Shown: positions 19,456 through 30,076 of the stretch, in pieces
Numbering within the stretch: the first letter of the stretch is position 1
Layout: each line of letters begins with the position of its first letter
NCBI GenBank assembly: GCA_949710005.1
Contig: OX453272.1
Coordinates: forward strand, 15,725,494-15,789,493
DNA length: 64,000 bases
Source of the DNA: Ricordea florida
Taxonomy: Eukaryota; Cnidaria; Anthozoa; Corallimorpharia; Ricordeidae
Reading direction: 5' to 3'
Position numbers and translations under genes: made by a program
The notes under the pieces: generated by a model
What the model was told of the DNA's origin: nothing
Seen by the model: the letters and a program-made list of their open reading frames with translations, nothing else
Databases searched by the model: none

Positions 19456-20781
19456 ATCTTACATTACCATACCAGAAAATAAAGGAAAATAAAAATTAAA
19501 CCAAGGAAAAAATAAAATTACAACATATACACCATAACAAAATCATTACAACATTGTTAACTGAATTTGAAGTCATTCAGTTCTGTGTTATTTTGTTTCC
19601 TACGATTCCATTAGCCCTAAACAGTGATATTGCTAGCGGGAGCGACGAAGAAGAAGGACCCCAAATGGTACAATCTATTGGTCCATCAGGTAAAATCATA
19701 GCCTGCAACAGCACTTAGTCCCATTCAAGCATTCTCACTTGGTTGAATCCCTGGTTTTCCATACAGTGTAATTAAGGTTTACTTCCTTGATGACACAGCT
19801 CTTTCAAATAAAGTGTACTGTATGTATACTTTGAACTGATAGGGAGACTCATGTGCAGCATAACGTGTTAGGTGCAGTATCCACAGTGTGCTATTTATCA
19901 AATTTCCAAACTAATAAATGTTTCGATTATTAAATTCCTAAAATTCAAGATACATTTAAGATAAAACCTAAGGTGGGGTTGTCTATAAAATTTGGAATTT
20001 CAAGAGGGAAGATAGGATATGGCTGGTTTCTTAAGGAAAGAGTCATTTAAGGCACAGTAGGCATTCTAATGACTTACCACTACATGTGGATACAAAATAA
20101 AACCAAGACACAAGGGTTTCTGGAGCACAGACAACATTCTTAAGATGCCAGTATTCAATTTGTCCAAAAAAAATTTACATACAGTGTTAATGTTCAACTT
20201 GCAAAGTGCAGGTGCTGAAAACAATGCCAGTTCAAGTGCATGTAGTGGTTCAAAGACCAGCTCTGAATCTACTCAAAGTAAATGAAACATGCTTCTATGT
20301 ATGCTTTGGTTTTGACGTTGCTTACATAGAACACGTTTTGTGTAGGTGATCCTGTCCAAAACGAATATACAATTTAAGTCCCTGTTAAAGCAACAAGCAG
20401 ATCTACAATACAAGTCACGTCCCCCTAACTCCCTGTTTTCAGGTTCTCAAGGATTTCTCTTAAATTTACATTGGATTGAAAACAGAGAAGAGAAAGCAAC
20501 CTAACCATTCAACATTTTTCACCCAAAAACTACAATCATAACAAGCAAACTAATGAAGTTATACAATACATGTACATGTAGAAGTATACTCACTTGCCTT
20601 TGATTCCAAGTCTTAACCAACCTAAACCATAATTCCTGAAATACTTGATATTGTACCAATGAAAAATCATTATTTTAATTGTTTCAGCTGTGCCATGGAA
20701 CTTGTATCAGTATAACAGTACAGGAATTGTGAAGGTCATCTTAATTCTTATCAACTGGGTCGTTCTTTTATGCTTAAACAG

Positions 20782-21026
20782 AAAAGACAAGCCAAAGAAA
20801 GAAAAGGAAAGTGACCCACACACCATGCACAAGCAGAGAAAAGCAATGTGTATTTCAACACCTTGGAAATGCAATCAAAAAGAAAGAACTTCCTGGAAAG
20901 GTGCAATGCCTTGAGTGCATCAGAAAAAGAAAACCTGTCCTAGATAACAGAGACTGGACTGCAGTAAAGTACTTTGTGAAAAATGCAATAAGTAGGGCAG
21001 CAAGGTTAACTAAAGGTTCAGGCTAG
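20782..21026 (+). CDS. Terminal exon of recombinase-like gene
   Basis: Acceptor tatgcttaaacag. The exon enters in phase with the 20212-20277 exon (A|AA gives Lys) and reads KKTSQRKKRKV, QCVFQHLGNAIKKK, GKVQCLECIRKRKPVLD and DWTAVKYFVKNAI before TAG. It is a small basic domain with a CLEC motif that ends members of this family. A different frame from Met 20690 is also open but does not fit the splice phase. Confidence 0.6.
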
Positions 21027-21659
21027 GAGATGTATTTCCACTCTTTTCTGATTAGAAGTAACTACCATAACTCAAACACTACACTAAACAAGACTTTGAA
21101 TGATTTTTATGGTACAGTGTCCATGGCATCTTCAAACTAAAAGTTAAACCGTATTTATTTCACATACTGGTGAATCAGTTGGAATGCTTATTGCTTGAGA
21201 TAGGGAACGCTCTACTAAGAGCAACCAATTTACAACTAACTGAGATACAAATAATAATTATTATAGCATATGTATACAATATACAACTGTAGAGTATCAT
21301 GATAATTCCGGAAATCTTCAGGCTAAGTTACATGCAGCTTAAAGTAAACAAGCCCTGGGTCAAAAAAAAATAATACTAATAATTAGTTCCTTTTACGTGT
21401 AAGTTAATTTCTACTGACTTAAAGTTACACACATTGTGATTTTATTTGAAAACTGCAACAAATGTGCTTTAATACCACTGTGACAGCTGACTTGCAAGCA
21501 TAATTATTTATAATGTACAAATTTGCTGAAACGAAGGGCACTTGAAAAGTGCCAACATTTCTGCAATGGTACTAATTTTCCTTTATGACAAAGCAAACTC
21601 TGCCCAGTAGATCATGGATGAACATGTTTGCAAAAATCAAAGTGCTTTAAGTATTGCCA

Positions 21660-21925
21660 CTAAAAACACTTCCAGTAGACAAAGAACGGATTCAGAATTG
21701 ATTGAACGTAGCTACATATTGTACATTTTTATCTAAGTATCATTGCCACATTTGCAAACGGGGTTGAGAAGACTAGTTAATAGCATAGAAGCAATGAAAG
21801 CAAACTCAGCTAAGAAGAAACTTTATGTGGAGGGGAAAGTGCACCCTTGTCTATTTGCGACTATGTACATTTAACCAGACAATCAGTTGTTGTGTGATTA
21901 TGGCATTAAGCAGCAAAAGATGGAA
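21660..21925 (+). pseudogene. SET-domain module, decayed copy
   Basis: Nucleotide similarity to 23225-23460: 'ggattcagaattgattga', 'agaagactagttaat' (compare ggaagacttgttaat) and 'gtggaggggaaagtgcacc' are shared. Corresponding codons for GRLVND and YDYGIK are recognisable, but stops (for example in the segment before the DYG block) break the frame. It is the older or faster-decaying duplicate of the SET exons at 23018-23473. Confidence 0.65.
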
Positions 21926-22990
21926 TGTTTCTGTCAGTTTTTCCAAACAGTAGGAAGAAAGAGGCCGTACAGATATTGGTTAACTTGAGACAGAAGGTCC
22001 AAATCAAGAAGGAAAACCCCTATATTTATTTTGTGCATGACCAAACCAGACTCTATTTTTCAAATGTATATCACTTATACGTTCAGTATCACAAGTACTC
22101 AACCTTATAAAAAGATGAGCTATAGTGGTTAGCATGCCACATGGGACATGTGCTGGATATAAATAGAGAGTTCTATCATCTAAATAAGACCAAAACTTAA
22201 CTTGCCAAAGTCAGCAAAATCTTGACTGCTATTGAAACAGGAAGATGCAACAAATTGGGCAGGGAAACCACTCAATGATATTCACATTAATGCCTTCTAC
22301 CTAAGTAGAAAATTGACTTGCAGTACAGCTTTGATCAATTTGCATCAAGAATACATGTACATTTGAACATGGTTTAGGATGACCTGTGAATCATTTTGGG
22401 CCTCAAACAGTCAACTGAAAACAGAAGAAACTAGAAGGGGAAGAACACAGCATTTCCACCCACTAGAGACCAACATAGCTTTCATTAAAAGAGATCTTTT
22501 CATGTTGTGGGAAGGCCACTGAAGAAGTTTGATGGTGACATATACATGCAAGATATACATGAAATATCACCACCTGATTTCAATCTGGTAAGCTTTCCTA
22601 AATTAACAACAATGCCTGGCATAAGGGGTTAACAAGTTATATATGTTACACCTTCAAAAGCACTGGCAAGTATATTTGAAAACAACACAGAGAAGAAAAT
22701 CAGCCAACTTCACAAAGAGTAAAGCCAACCTTATGCTGCACCAACCAAGTATTGCACTGACAAGAATAATTGGTATCACCATAAAAAAAAAGGGGAGAAC
22801 CACTGAAGGTCATTTGTACTGATTTTGGTCTACTATACTGTTGTGCTTTTCATATTCAGAATATTGGCAAGTCATATTAATGTAAATGCAACAGTTTTAG
22901 AAGCAATAAAAAAGAAGTGACTTCCTGGAAAGCTGTGATGCCTTAAATTAAGGAACAGAGGAATCTGAAAACTAGCATCACAACATTAAC
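21925..22990 (+). pseudogene. Second copy of recombinase-like gene, decayed
   Basis: Matches the 18581-19068 exon: 'aggaaaacccctatattt', 'cagtatcacaagtactc', 'gtggttagcatgccacatggg', 'gagttctatcatcta', 'gggcagggaaacca'. About 90 bp containing the Arg box (STRLQK) is deleted, and several stops are present. A match to the terminal exon follows at about 22905-22975 ('cttcctggaaag'). It is clearly dead, and shows the locus duplicated as recombinase-SET-recombinase-SET. Confidence 0.7.
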
Positions 22991-23017
22991 ATTAATTTTG
23001 GGAAAGAGGCTGACCAA

Positions 23018-23473
23018 TTGATTGCCATAAGATTAATTGGTACACACAAAAACATTTTTACAACACAGCCATTTCAAAAGGGAGATTTCTTGCTCGAATA
23101 CAGAGGCGAACGTCTTGATGTTGAAGAAGTGGAAAGACGGGAGGCAACATATGAATCAGAATTGGGAAGTTTCCTCTATTTCTTTGATGTTAAAGGAAAA
23201 ACAAACTGGTGAGTCTGAATTCAACCGTAATAAGAACAGATTCAGAATTGATTGAAAGTAGCTCTATTCTTAATTTTAAGTATTGATGCCATATTTGCCA
23301 GTGGGTTAGGAAGACTTGTTAATGACATAGAAGCAAGGAAAGCAAACTGCCAGACGAAGAAACTTGATGTGGAGGGGAAAGTGCACCTTTGTCTATTTGC
23401 GACTATGGACATTTCAGCGAAAACTCAGTTGTTGTATGATTATGGCATTAAGAAGCTTAGCAGAAGAGGATGA
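23018..23473 (+). CDS. SET-domain exons (KMT5A-like), partial gene
   Basis: Exon one (to 23209, donor TG|GTGAGT) reads FTTQPFQKGDFLLEYRGE; exon two (23281-23473, acceptor aattttaag) joins in phase to give NCIDAIFAS, GRLVNDIEARKANCQTK, VHLCLFATMDI and LLYDYGIKKL, then stop. The order and the CIDA/LLYDYG motifs match SET8/KMT5A-type lysine methyltransferases; the usual NHS after GRL is ND here, as in related cnidarian proteins. Upstream exons are missing or unrecognised. It lies directly downstream of the decayed recombinase copy, possibly one original transcription unit. Confidence 0.6.
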
Positions 23474-23483
23474 AAAGTTCCAG

Positions 23484-23960
23484 TTATTCTGGTCTTGTCT
23501 TAATAATCACATGGCCAATCATCTTCCACCTTCTCCTCACTTCCTCACTCATTGACCTCGTCTCTGATCTATCTAGCAACTCTCCTGTACTAATATGATC
23601 TTGCCAATTAATTCGCAAAATCTCTTGCAGACACTTATTATTAAAGACATCTACCATCCTATCATCCCCCTTCAATTTCAGCTTTTCAATCTCAGCTTTG
23701 TTCTTCTCGTGATGCTTCTACAGCTCCAGATCTTTTTCAACCGGACAAATGTACCCCTCGCTTTCTAGAGTCTGTTCTTCAAGTCCTTCATGCCTCCCCC
23801 CTCTTTGCAAACTGTAGCTCCCAAGTATGTGAACTTGTCAACTTCTTTGATGTCTTTTCCCATGATGGTAATCCTTTCCTGGTTTCTTGATTTGATCCTT
23901 ATCTTTTTCTTATGTTGATTTTGAGACCCACTCATCTGGCTTCATCATTCAACCTTGATG
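23484..23960 (-). pseudogene. LINE RT C-terminal fragment (RTE/CR1-like)
   Basis: Minus strand encodes FTYLGATVCKEGG, KKIWSCRSIT, and CLQEILRINWQDHIS...EVRRRWKMIGHV, the typical C-terminal block of cnidarian endonuclease-RT elements. Frames change several times and an in-frame stop follows KNRL. It is truncated at both ends and abuts the Tx1 element's polyA (polyT on plus) near 23970. Confidence 0.65.
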
Positions 23961-23964
23961 TTTT

Positions 23965-26100
23965 GTCTATTTTTTTTCTTTTTTTTTTAATTTTATTTTA
24001 TTTAATTCAATCAAAAGGTTTACATACATACATTGCAGAAAATTACACAACTACACAGAAATACATAACTACAAAAAAAATACATTTCTACATCGCCAAG
24101 TGTGGGCCAAATTGTTTACACGTAAATTTTCATCTACTAATTACTAATTTAACCGACAAGTGTAAATATATTTGGAAGTTCTTTAGATTACATTTTCCAT
24201 TTTTCCATTAATTTATCTAGGTTCTTATTTTTAGTGCATATGTACTTTTCAGTTTCGTACTTTAAGTTAACTTTAAATTTGAAACCTTGAATATTTGGCA
24301 GTTCTTTGTTTCCTCTACACCCCCATAAATATATTTTCCCTATAAGTAACAAATAATTAAGTAAGAGGCATTTTGGTGTTAGAACACCAATTAGAATATC
24401 TTTTTAAATTGAGATGAACTTGTTGTTTTGTCAAGGACAAATAATGCGATTCAAATTCTTTCCAGAAAGACCTTGAGTGTGGACAGTCATAAAAAAGATG
24501 TTGCATTGTTTCTGAGTCGTGTTTGCAGAAAGAACACAGATTGTCTGCAATGAAACCAATTTTACACAATTTTGAATTTGTGTAAAGTATAGAATTTAAT
24601 ACCTTGAATTGAAAAGCCTTAACGTATGGTTCAAAAGCAACAGAATGGGGAAGAAGAAAAGCTTTTTTCAATTCTTCATCGGATAAGTTAAATTCGCACT
24701 TCAGTTTTTGCGTGTAATTGGGAAGGCGTGCTTTTTTAAGGACTAACAGCGAATAATAGTCTTTTGATTTCTTTTTGGTAACATCGAAAAGCCTATTGTC
24801 AATTTTGAAGGACGGACTAACGTCACTGCAAACTGGACCTAGATTTCGCAAATTGAAAGGAACGGAATGGTGCAAACCAGTCCATTCTAGAAAATTCGTC
24901 CTGTCTATGTTTTTTGCAATTAACTCATAAGAATCGATGTTATTAAGATCAAAATGAAGGTCGCTAACAGTCTGAATACCATAGTTATGATATCTTTTAT
25001 AGAATACTGGTTTGTTATTGATTCTTATTTCCTGATTACTCCAGATGAAATAATGCCAATTGTTATCAGCTGCATTGTCTTCACGAAATTCACACCACCA
25101 TTTCAATAATTCTGTGTAAAACAGAAAACTAATATTAAGATCTTTAACATTGCAGTTAAAATTAAAGAGCATCAGACCACCTGAGTCTTTTAGGATATAT
25201 TCTAAATATTTTTTCCATGCGCCTGCATTGTCACAAAAAATTCTCTTCAGCCAAGAGAGGCGAAGAGATTTAATCATACTTTCAATATCGACCATTTTAA
25301 TACCACCCCCTTCAAAATTGTTTATTGCAGAAGCTCTGGTTACTTTATCTTTGCCCTTCCATAAAAAATTATACACCAAATGGGTCAGTTCATCTATTAT
25401 ATGCTTAGGGGTAGGCATCAGAGAGGATACGTATACAACCTTTGGTAGAAGCAGAGTTTTAATAAAGGCAACCTTTCCGTAAAGTGATAGTCCCCTTGAA
25501 GATCAGATGTTGATTAATGTTTTTATATTGTCAATTTTTTCTAAGAAGTTCTTCGAATAGAGCAGTTTTTTATCATAAGAAAAAGAGACTCCCAGGGCTT
25601 TTATTGGCTCTTGAGGCCATTTGATTCCAAGGGGCTTCATCTCACTGCCTTTTAACGACCCTATCCACATTCCCTCTGTTTTCGAACTGTTCACCTTTAA
25701 ACCTGATACCTTTTTAAATTTGTCTAGCAACTGAAAAAGTTTATGTGCCGAATCTAGATCAGAGAGAACAGCAGTTGTATTGTCGGAATATTGTAGAAGT
25801 TTAGTTTCTTGTCGTTCAATAGCGATTCCTTTCATTTCTGTATTTTCCCGTACAGCAATTGGTAATATCTCGACAGCTAAAAGAAAAAGATATGGAGATA
25901 ACGGGTCCCCTTGCCTGACTCCACGTGTAAGGTAAAAGTAATCTGAAGTCAAACCGTTATTTATCACACAACTTTGAATGTTTTTGTAAAAGGTCTTTAT
26001 CCATCGCTTAAATTCAGGCCAAAAATTGAAGGCGTTTAAACAACTGAACAAAAAGTTCCACTCTAAAGTGTGGAATGCTTTTTGGAAGTCAATAAATAAG
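23965..26100 (-). mobile_element. Tx1/L1-clade LINE, 5' truncated
   Basis: Minus-strand element. The A-rich tail reads as poly-T at 23965-23999 on plus, the 3' UTR is 24000-24356, and the remaining ORF2 is 24357-26098. Truncation falls inside RT (at LIDFQKAFHTLEW). It is the same clade as the element at 1-4414 but clearly diverged. Confidence 0.85.
24357..26098 (-). pseudogene. LINE ORF2 remnant, catalytic site lost
   Basis: Single frame from 26098 to 24357 with one TGA (25503-25505) where family members have Trp (INI-stop-SSRGLSL). RT motifs GVRQGDPLSPYLF and SGLKVNSSKTE are present, but the YADD box reads QYSDNTT, losing the second catalytic Asp, and FDTLEW reads FHTLEW. C-terminal Cys/His CSFCKHDSETMQHLFYDC is intact. 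It cannot have retrotransposed since. Confidence 0.85.
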
Positions 26101-27198
26101 TGCCCAAGAAGGCAAGTTGTACAGCCAGAGTGGGCTCAATGTCGCCATCTGCTAGCGGAAAACACAGAGCTGAGAGAGACAAATGCACGCTGACAGAGCA
26201 ATTAAATGCTCAAAGGATGGAAGTGGAACCAAGTGAAGCCCCCAGACCTGGGAAAATATCTAAGGAGGTTGCTGAAAGATATCAAGTAAGAGTAATATAT
26301 GGTTAGCGAAATGTTGCAAAATTCAACAACTTGGACCTTCATATTCAACAACTTATATTTATGTTCAACAACACATATTTATATTCAATAATACGCATTT
26401 TCTTTCAACTTCAACAAAAATATTTGTTCAACTTCAACCAAAAATAATTTCATTCAACAACAATATTTGTTCAACTTCAACCCAAATTATTTTCATTCAA
26501 CAACAATATTTGTTAAACTTCAACCAAAAATAATTTCATTCAACAACAATATTTCTTCAACTTCAACAAAAATATTTGTTCAACTTCAACCAAAAATAAT
26601 TTCATTCAACAACAATATTTCTTCAACTTCAACCACAACTATTTTCATTCAACAAAAATATTTGTTCAGCTTCTGCATGCATATTGATTTAATAACATAC
26701 CTTTTTGTGGCAAAGGTTTTGAAAGTTCCCGGACATTCAAAATATTCTTATTCAACAAAATTCCCCGTCCCGTCCCCAGTTAAATACGCTATATTACGCA
26801 TCCAGTCCTCTGATCACAATGTTTATGAGGTAAAGATGGCGTCGAAAGATGGAACACGGCGTGAGGTCATGGAAGAACTGACACAAATTGTCAGAGAATG
26901 TGTTCGAAATGAGATTGCTCTTCAACGGTTGGGAAGTAATACCTCATTCTTAACGAGGACTCGCGACCTTATAGCGAGTTCAGCACAATCTGCAAGCCAA
27001 GAGATGGCAAATTCCATCCACCCAGGCATTGTTCCATCTTTTCCCGCCACTGCCACCCTGGGTCCGTCGTCTTCTTCTTCTTTTCAGACTGGGCAGGCAC
27101 AGTCTTTTCAAACGGGAAAAAAGAGGCCTGCAGCTGCAACAAACAATTCTGAACAATTAGCATATCCTGGAATATCTCTGGACGACCAGGACTCTTAA
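26100..27198 (+). CDS. Two-exon gene of unknown function
   Basis: The first open stretch (from 26100 to about 26285) ends in KISKEVAERYQ with donor CAA|GTAAGA. The second (from about 26717, after ttgtggcaaag, to 27198) reads KVPGHSKYSYSTKF, YAILRIQSSDHNVYEV, REVMEELTQIVRECVRNEIALQRLG, then a Ser-rich tail and TAA. I do not recognise it. The frame 26467-26716 is minisatellite, not gene. The first exon abuts the 5' truncation of the Tx1 LINE. It may belong with the Helitron fragment downstream, but there is no direct evidence. Confidence 0.35.
26330..26672 (+). repeat. Minisatellite, 43-bp unit
   Basis: About six imperfect copies of a unit containing 'ttcaacttcaacc', 'aaaaataatttcattcaac' and 'aacaatattt'. 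It is entirely within the putative intron of the preceding gene and creates a long artefactual ORF. Confidence 0.85.
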
Positions 27199-27389
27199 AA
27201 ACACCAGCTCATAGCAATGGTATTTGTAAATCAGGGCTTCGAAGGTCAGATCAGAGAGCTGCTATGTGTGTAGCAAATATTTTATACAAGGCAAAGAAGT
27301 TGCAAATAAAAGTCCTCTCGGAAAATGCAAAGGAAATAACAGAAACATAAATGCACGACAGTTAAACCAAGCAGGATGAACAGAGAGGT

Positions 27390-27850
27390 TACTCCATTTT
27401 GATGAGGGATTCAAATTCTTAAAGGCATTACGAGACTCACCATATTTTGAAAAAGCTAAAAAAAGATATTTTTGCTATCGTAAGGCAGCTAGGACCAGCA
27501 AAACTATTCTGTAGTTTCTCATCAGCAGAAACACGATGGCATCACTTACTTAGAATTCTTGATCAACTTGTTGATCACAAAGAATACACTGATGATGCAC
27601 TGGACAATCTTAAAAGGGAGGAAAGATGTAGACTAATTCAAAGTGACCCTGTAACCTGTGTCAGACATTTGATTATCAAGTCCAAAATTTTCTATCAAAT
27701 TCCCTTCTTGGCCCTTCAGAACCATTGGGGAAAATCACAGACTATTTCTATAGAGTTGCACATCAGTGTTGTGGGTCCCCAGAATTTCAAGTTGATAGTG
27801 ATTTAAAAGTCACAGCATTTATTGATAACATTGTAACATATCAATAACTT
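27390..27850 (+). pseudogene. Helitron Rep N-terminal domain fragment
   Basis: Open from about 27391: HFDEGFKFLKALRDSP, AKKDIFAIVRQLGPAKLFCSFSSAETRW, RCRLIQSDPVTCVRH. This is the Helitron_like_N block. Near 27697 the frame shifts and continues as GKITDYFYRVAHQCCGSP and KVTAFIDNIVTYQ. The catalytic HUH, two-Tyr and helicase parts are missing. It would be the rolling-circle transposase; this is a dead fragment. Confidence 0.75.
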
Positions 27851-28288
27851 ACAGACAATACTGAACTGCTTTGTCTGGTGAACCTGTCAATTCACCAGCA
27901 TTCACATACTTGTCGTAAGAACACCAATAGTGAATGTAGATTTAACTATTCTCAGCCTCCCATGAGACAAACTAAGTTCATTTAAGTAATAGTTCGCGTA
28001 ATAACTAGGCAGTCACACGGCAAAATCGATTAAAAGGTGTGAACTATTAATTCTTAATTTCAATCAAATCGGCAAATCTCATTGGCTGCCATCAAAAAAT
28101 CTCCCTAAAAACCAATTAAAGCGCGGGATAAATAACTTATTTTAACGTAGTTTTGCCCATACTCCTGTATTTTACCTTGTTATGTATTAGCATATTCAAA
28201 TTAGGTTCAGGCATGCATGAATAAACTATTCAGATTTAGACCGGCTGCGGGCAGCCACGAAATGGCGTAGTGTCGTTCATTTAAATAT

Positions 28289-28704
28289 ATTACATTTTGA
28301 CGACGAGGATGGCTTCGTACATTGGCAGAGTTGGAGAGTTTTCGAAAGACAAAGAGACGTTCACTGCATATGTGAAGCGAATGGAAATGTTTTTCACTGC
28401 GAACAACATCGTAGAGACCCCTGGTTCGGAGAATGTGACTGCGAATCAACGCATCGTGCAACAGAGAAAGGCAATTTTTCTTACTGAAGTCGGCCCAGAG
28501 GTTTATGCTGTTTTAAGCAACCTCTTATCGCCCATAAAACCAAAGGACTTGACCTTGGAGAACATCATTCAACGATTGAAAGATCATTATTATCCAGCTC
28601 CACTCAAAATAACCGAAAGTTTTCATTTTGGCATGCGAAATCAAAACCCGGGTGAATCGATTAACGATTACATTGTGGCGCTGAAGAAATTATCTATCCA
28701 CTGA
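28289..28704 (+). mobile_element. gag: Gypsy-like element, LTR end + gag N terminus
   Basis: An LTR-like 3' end (ATATTACA, 28287-28294) is followed by TGACGACGAGGATGG (28298-28312), one mismatch from the complement of animal tRNA-Ser(GCU). The gag ATG (28309) lies inside that primer site. Gag reads MASYIGRVGEF, YVKRMEMFFTANNI, IQRLKDHYYPAPLKITESFHFG and then breaks at a 22-bp tandem duplication (28682-28722, ctgaagaaattatctaycca). The preceding ~400 bp has a TATA-like box and a polyA-like signal, consistent with an LTR I cannot bound on the left. Confidence 0.65.
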
Positions 28705-28722
28705 AGAAATTATCTACCCACT

Positions 28723-30045
28723 GCAACTTAGTTATCTTTCACCATTCTCAAGTGCGGTAGTTGAGTGGTCCTTTCCAGAAGATTTCAGTCAGTCCACCAT
28801 AAATGGTAGAAATGGAAGTAATGCTTGTGCTTTCATTTCTTTGTACTTTGGACAAGTGGCCTCTAGACGTCTTCTACCCCCAAGAGAAGGACTTAAATTG
28901 AACTAGACGCTCTCGGGAGCGTTCACTCAGGCTACACTTGATAATATGGCTTTGAACAAACGTGAATGTCAGTTTACGCCTAAGTTTTGTATATATTTTG
29001 TATACTATATGGCTGGTTCCACGACCTCAAAAAACCTACCAGACTGTATATCGCACCGCAATTCAATTTACAGAAATTTCAGTGATAATTGGGTTTGTTT
29101 ACTAATCGAATTAATGTTGACCAATCAGCTTTCTTGGTTCCCACGGTAGAAAGCAGTTGTGAAACTTGATGCCATTCATCTGATTCCAAGTTATCGAAGG
29201 CGAACAAGCAATATGTGGGAAAAACAACAATATTACTCCTCAATCGGATATACTTTTCTTCCGATTTAGCCTTATTGGCCCTGTTCCCGCTAATGTCTTT
29301 CCACACGACCACGTAGAAAAAAAACTTGAGTTTGACTAAGAAAAGATCCAGAGATGATTTTGAAAAGAGGCCCGAGGGAATTCGGGCTGACAAACATAGT
29401 CACCGAGTTAACAGCTTTGCTCGCCATTTTGCGGTCATAATTATCAAGAACTTTATTATAAACAAACAACAAGTTCAATAGATTTTAGACATTTTGGAAA
29501 CAGTCCCTAGCAATCTTTTGTAACGTCAACCGTTTCACCTGCAAGCACAATCAAACTTTGAGCTAGTGTTATCACGCTTTTGTTGTCAAGTCTTTGTCTT
29601 GCATTTGCCACTCCTTTCTACACGACTACGCATGAGACAGACCGCAATTAAGAAAACTTCATCCAAAAATGCTGCCAAAATTTAAATTAGATGAAAAATT
29701 CCTTATACCGTCCTTTATTCGTGTATTGTTGTCTTGCACAAATTGTTGACTCGAGGCATCCAACGACGCGTGTCTTGTCGCTGTACAAAATTTGTGTATT
29801 AACTTCAGCTTTTGGATCCCAATGACAACAGCAGCCGACAATACAAGAGTTAGTAGTATTCATGTGCATAACATTGGCTTTCAAAGATAGTTTAGAGTAC
29901 ACATCTTCCGCATCTAACGTTGATGGTGCAATAACTTGATGAAGCCTCGTTTTCACAATGGCAATACCCAAGGGCCTCTGCGGGTAGTCCGATTTGCGAC
30001 GTTGTCGATAGACTGATAGACTGATAGACCGAAAAGGTAAACCTA
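28723..30045. other. No gene recognised
   Basis: Short frames only, none with family motifs. The minus-strand frames here (29079-29393, 29687-30229) have no recognisable domain and the latter overlaps the plus-strand exon that follows. A triple 'tagactgata' microrepeat lies at about 30008-30028. Confidence 0.4.
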
Positions 30046-30047
30046 GA

Positions 30048-30076
30048 CTCGGGCTACCTGTGGTAGTAGCCCGAGT
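30048..30076. repeat. 10-bp-arm hairpin
   Basis: CTCGGGCTAC and GTAGCCCGAG around CTGTGGTA, immediately upstream of the next exon. Purpose unknown; it may be a fold-back repeat end. Confidence 0.75.

Larger units (their letters stand above)
10417..21026 (+). pseudogene. Zinc-finger / tyrosine-recombinase-like gene, 7 exons
   Basis: Exons by splice sites and phase: 10417-10506, 11250-11315, 11970-13227, 18581-19068, 19615-19689, 20212-20277, 20782-21026 (TAG). Nearly all introns are phase 1 (the large one phase 2) and every join keeps frame, for example CK-R-LDMVEITGKRGR across the 5.35-kb intron. The product has an acidic N terminus, a zinc finger (CFYCEKLHSKIARH), and a C-terminal region with a tyrosine-recombinase-like pattern. 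The family is multi-copy in cnidarians; relation to Crypton-type recombinases is inference. The big exon 11970-13227 has about four frameshifts, so this copy is probably dead. The first exon may lie upstream of 10417. Confidence 0.65.

Noticed and set aside
20690-20914. ORF from Met 20690 as the last exon of the recombinase-like gene
   Set aside because: The alternative acceptor at 20782 keeps splice phase and yields the family's C-terminal sequence, whereas this frame does not.
26467-26716. N-terminal part of the 243-codon ORF starting at 26467
   Set aside because: It is 43-bp minisatellite sequence; the gene-like part begins near 26717 after an acceptor.
27832-28294. Full LTR of the Gypsy fragment beginning TGTAACAT at 27832
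   Set aside because: That sequence encodes the Helitron IVTYQ segment, so the LTR must begin later; left edge unresolved.
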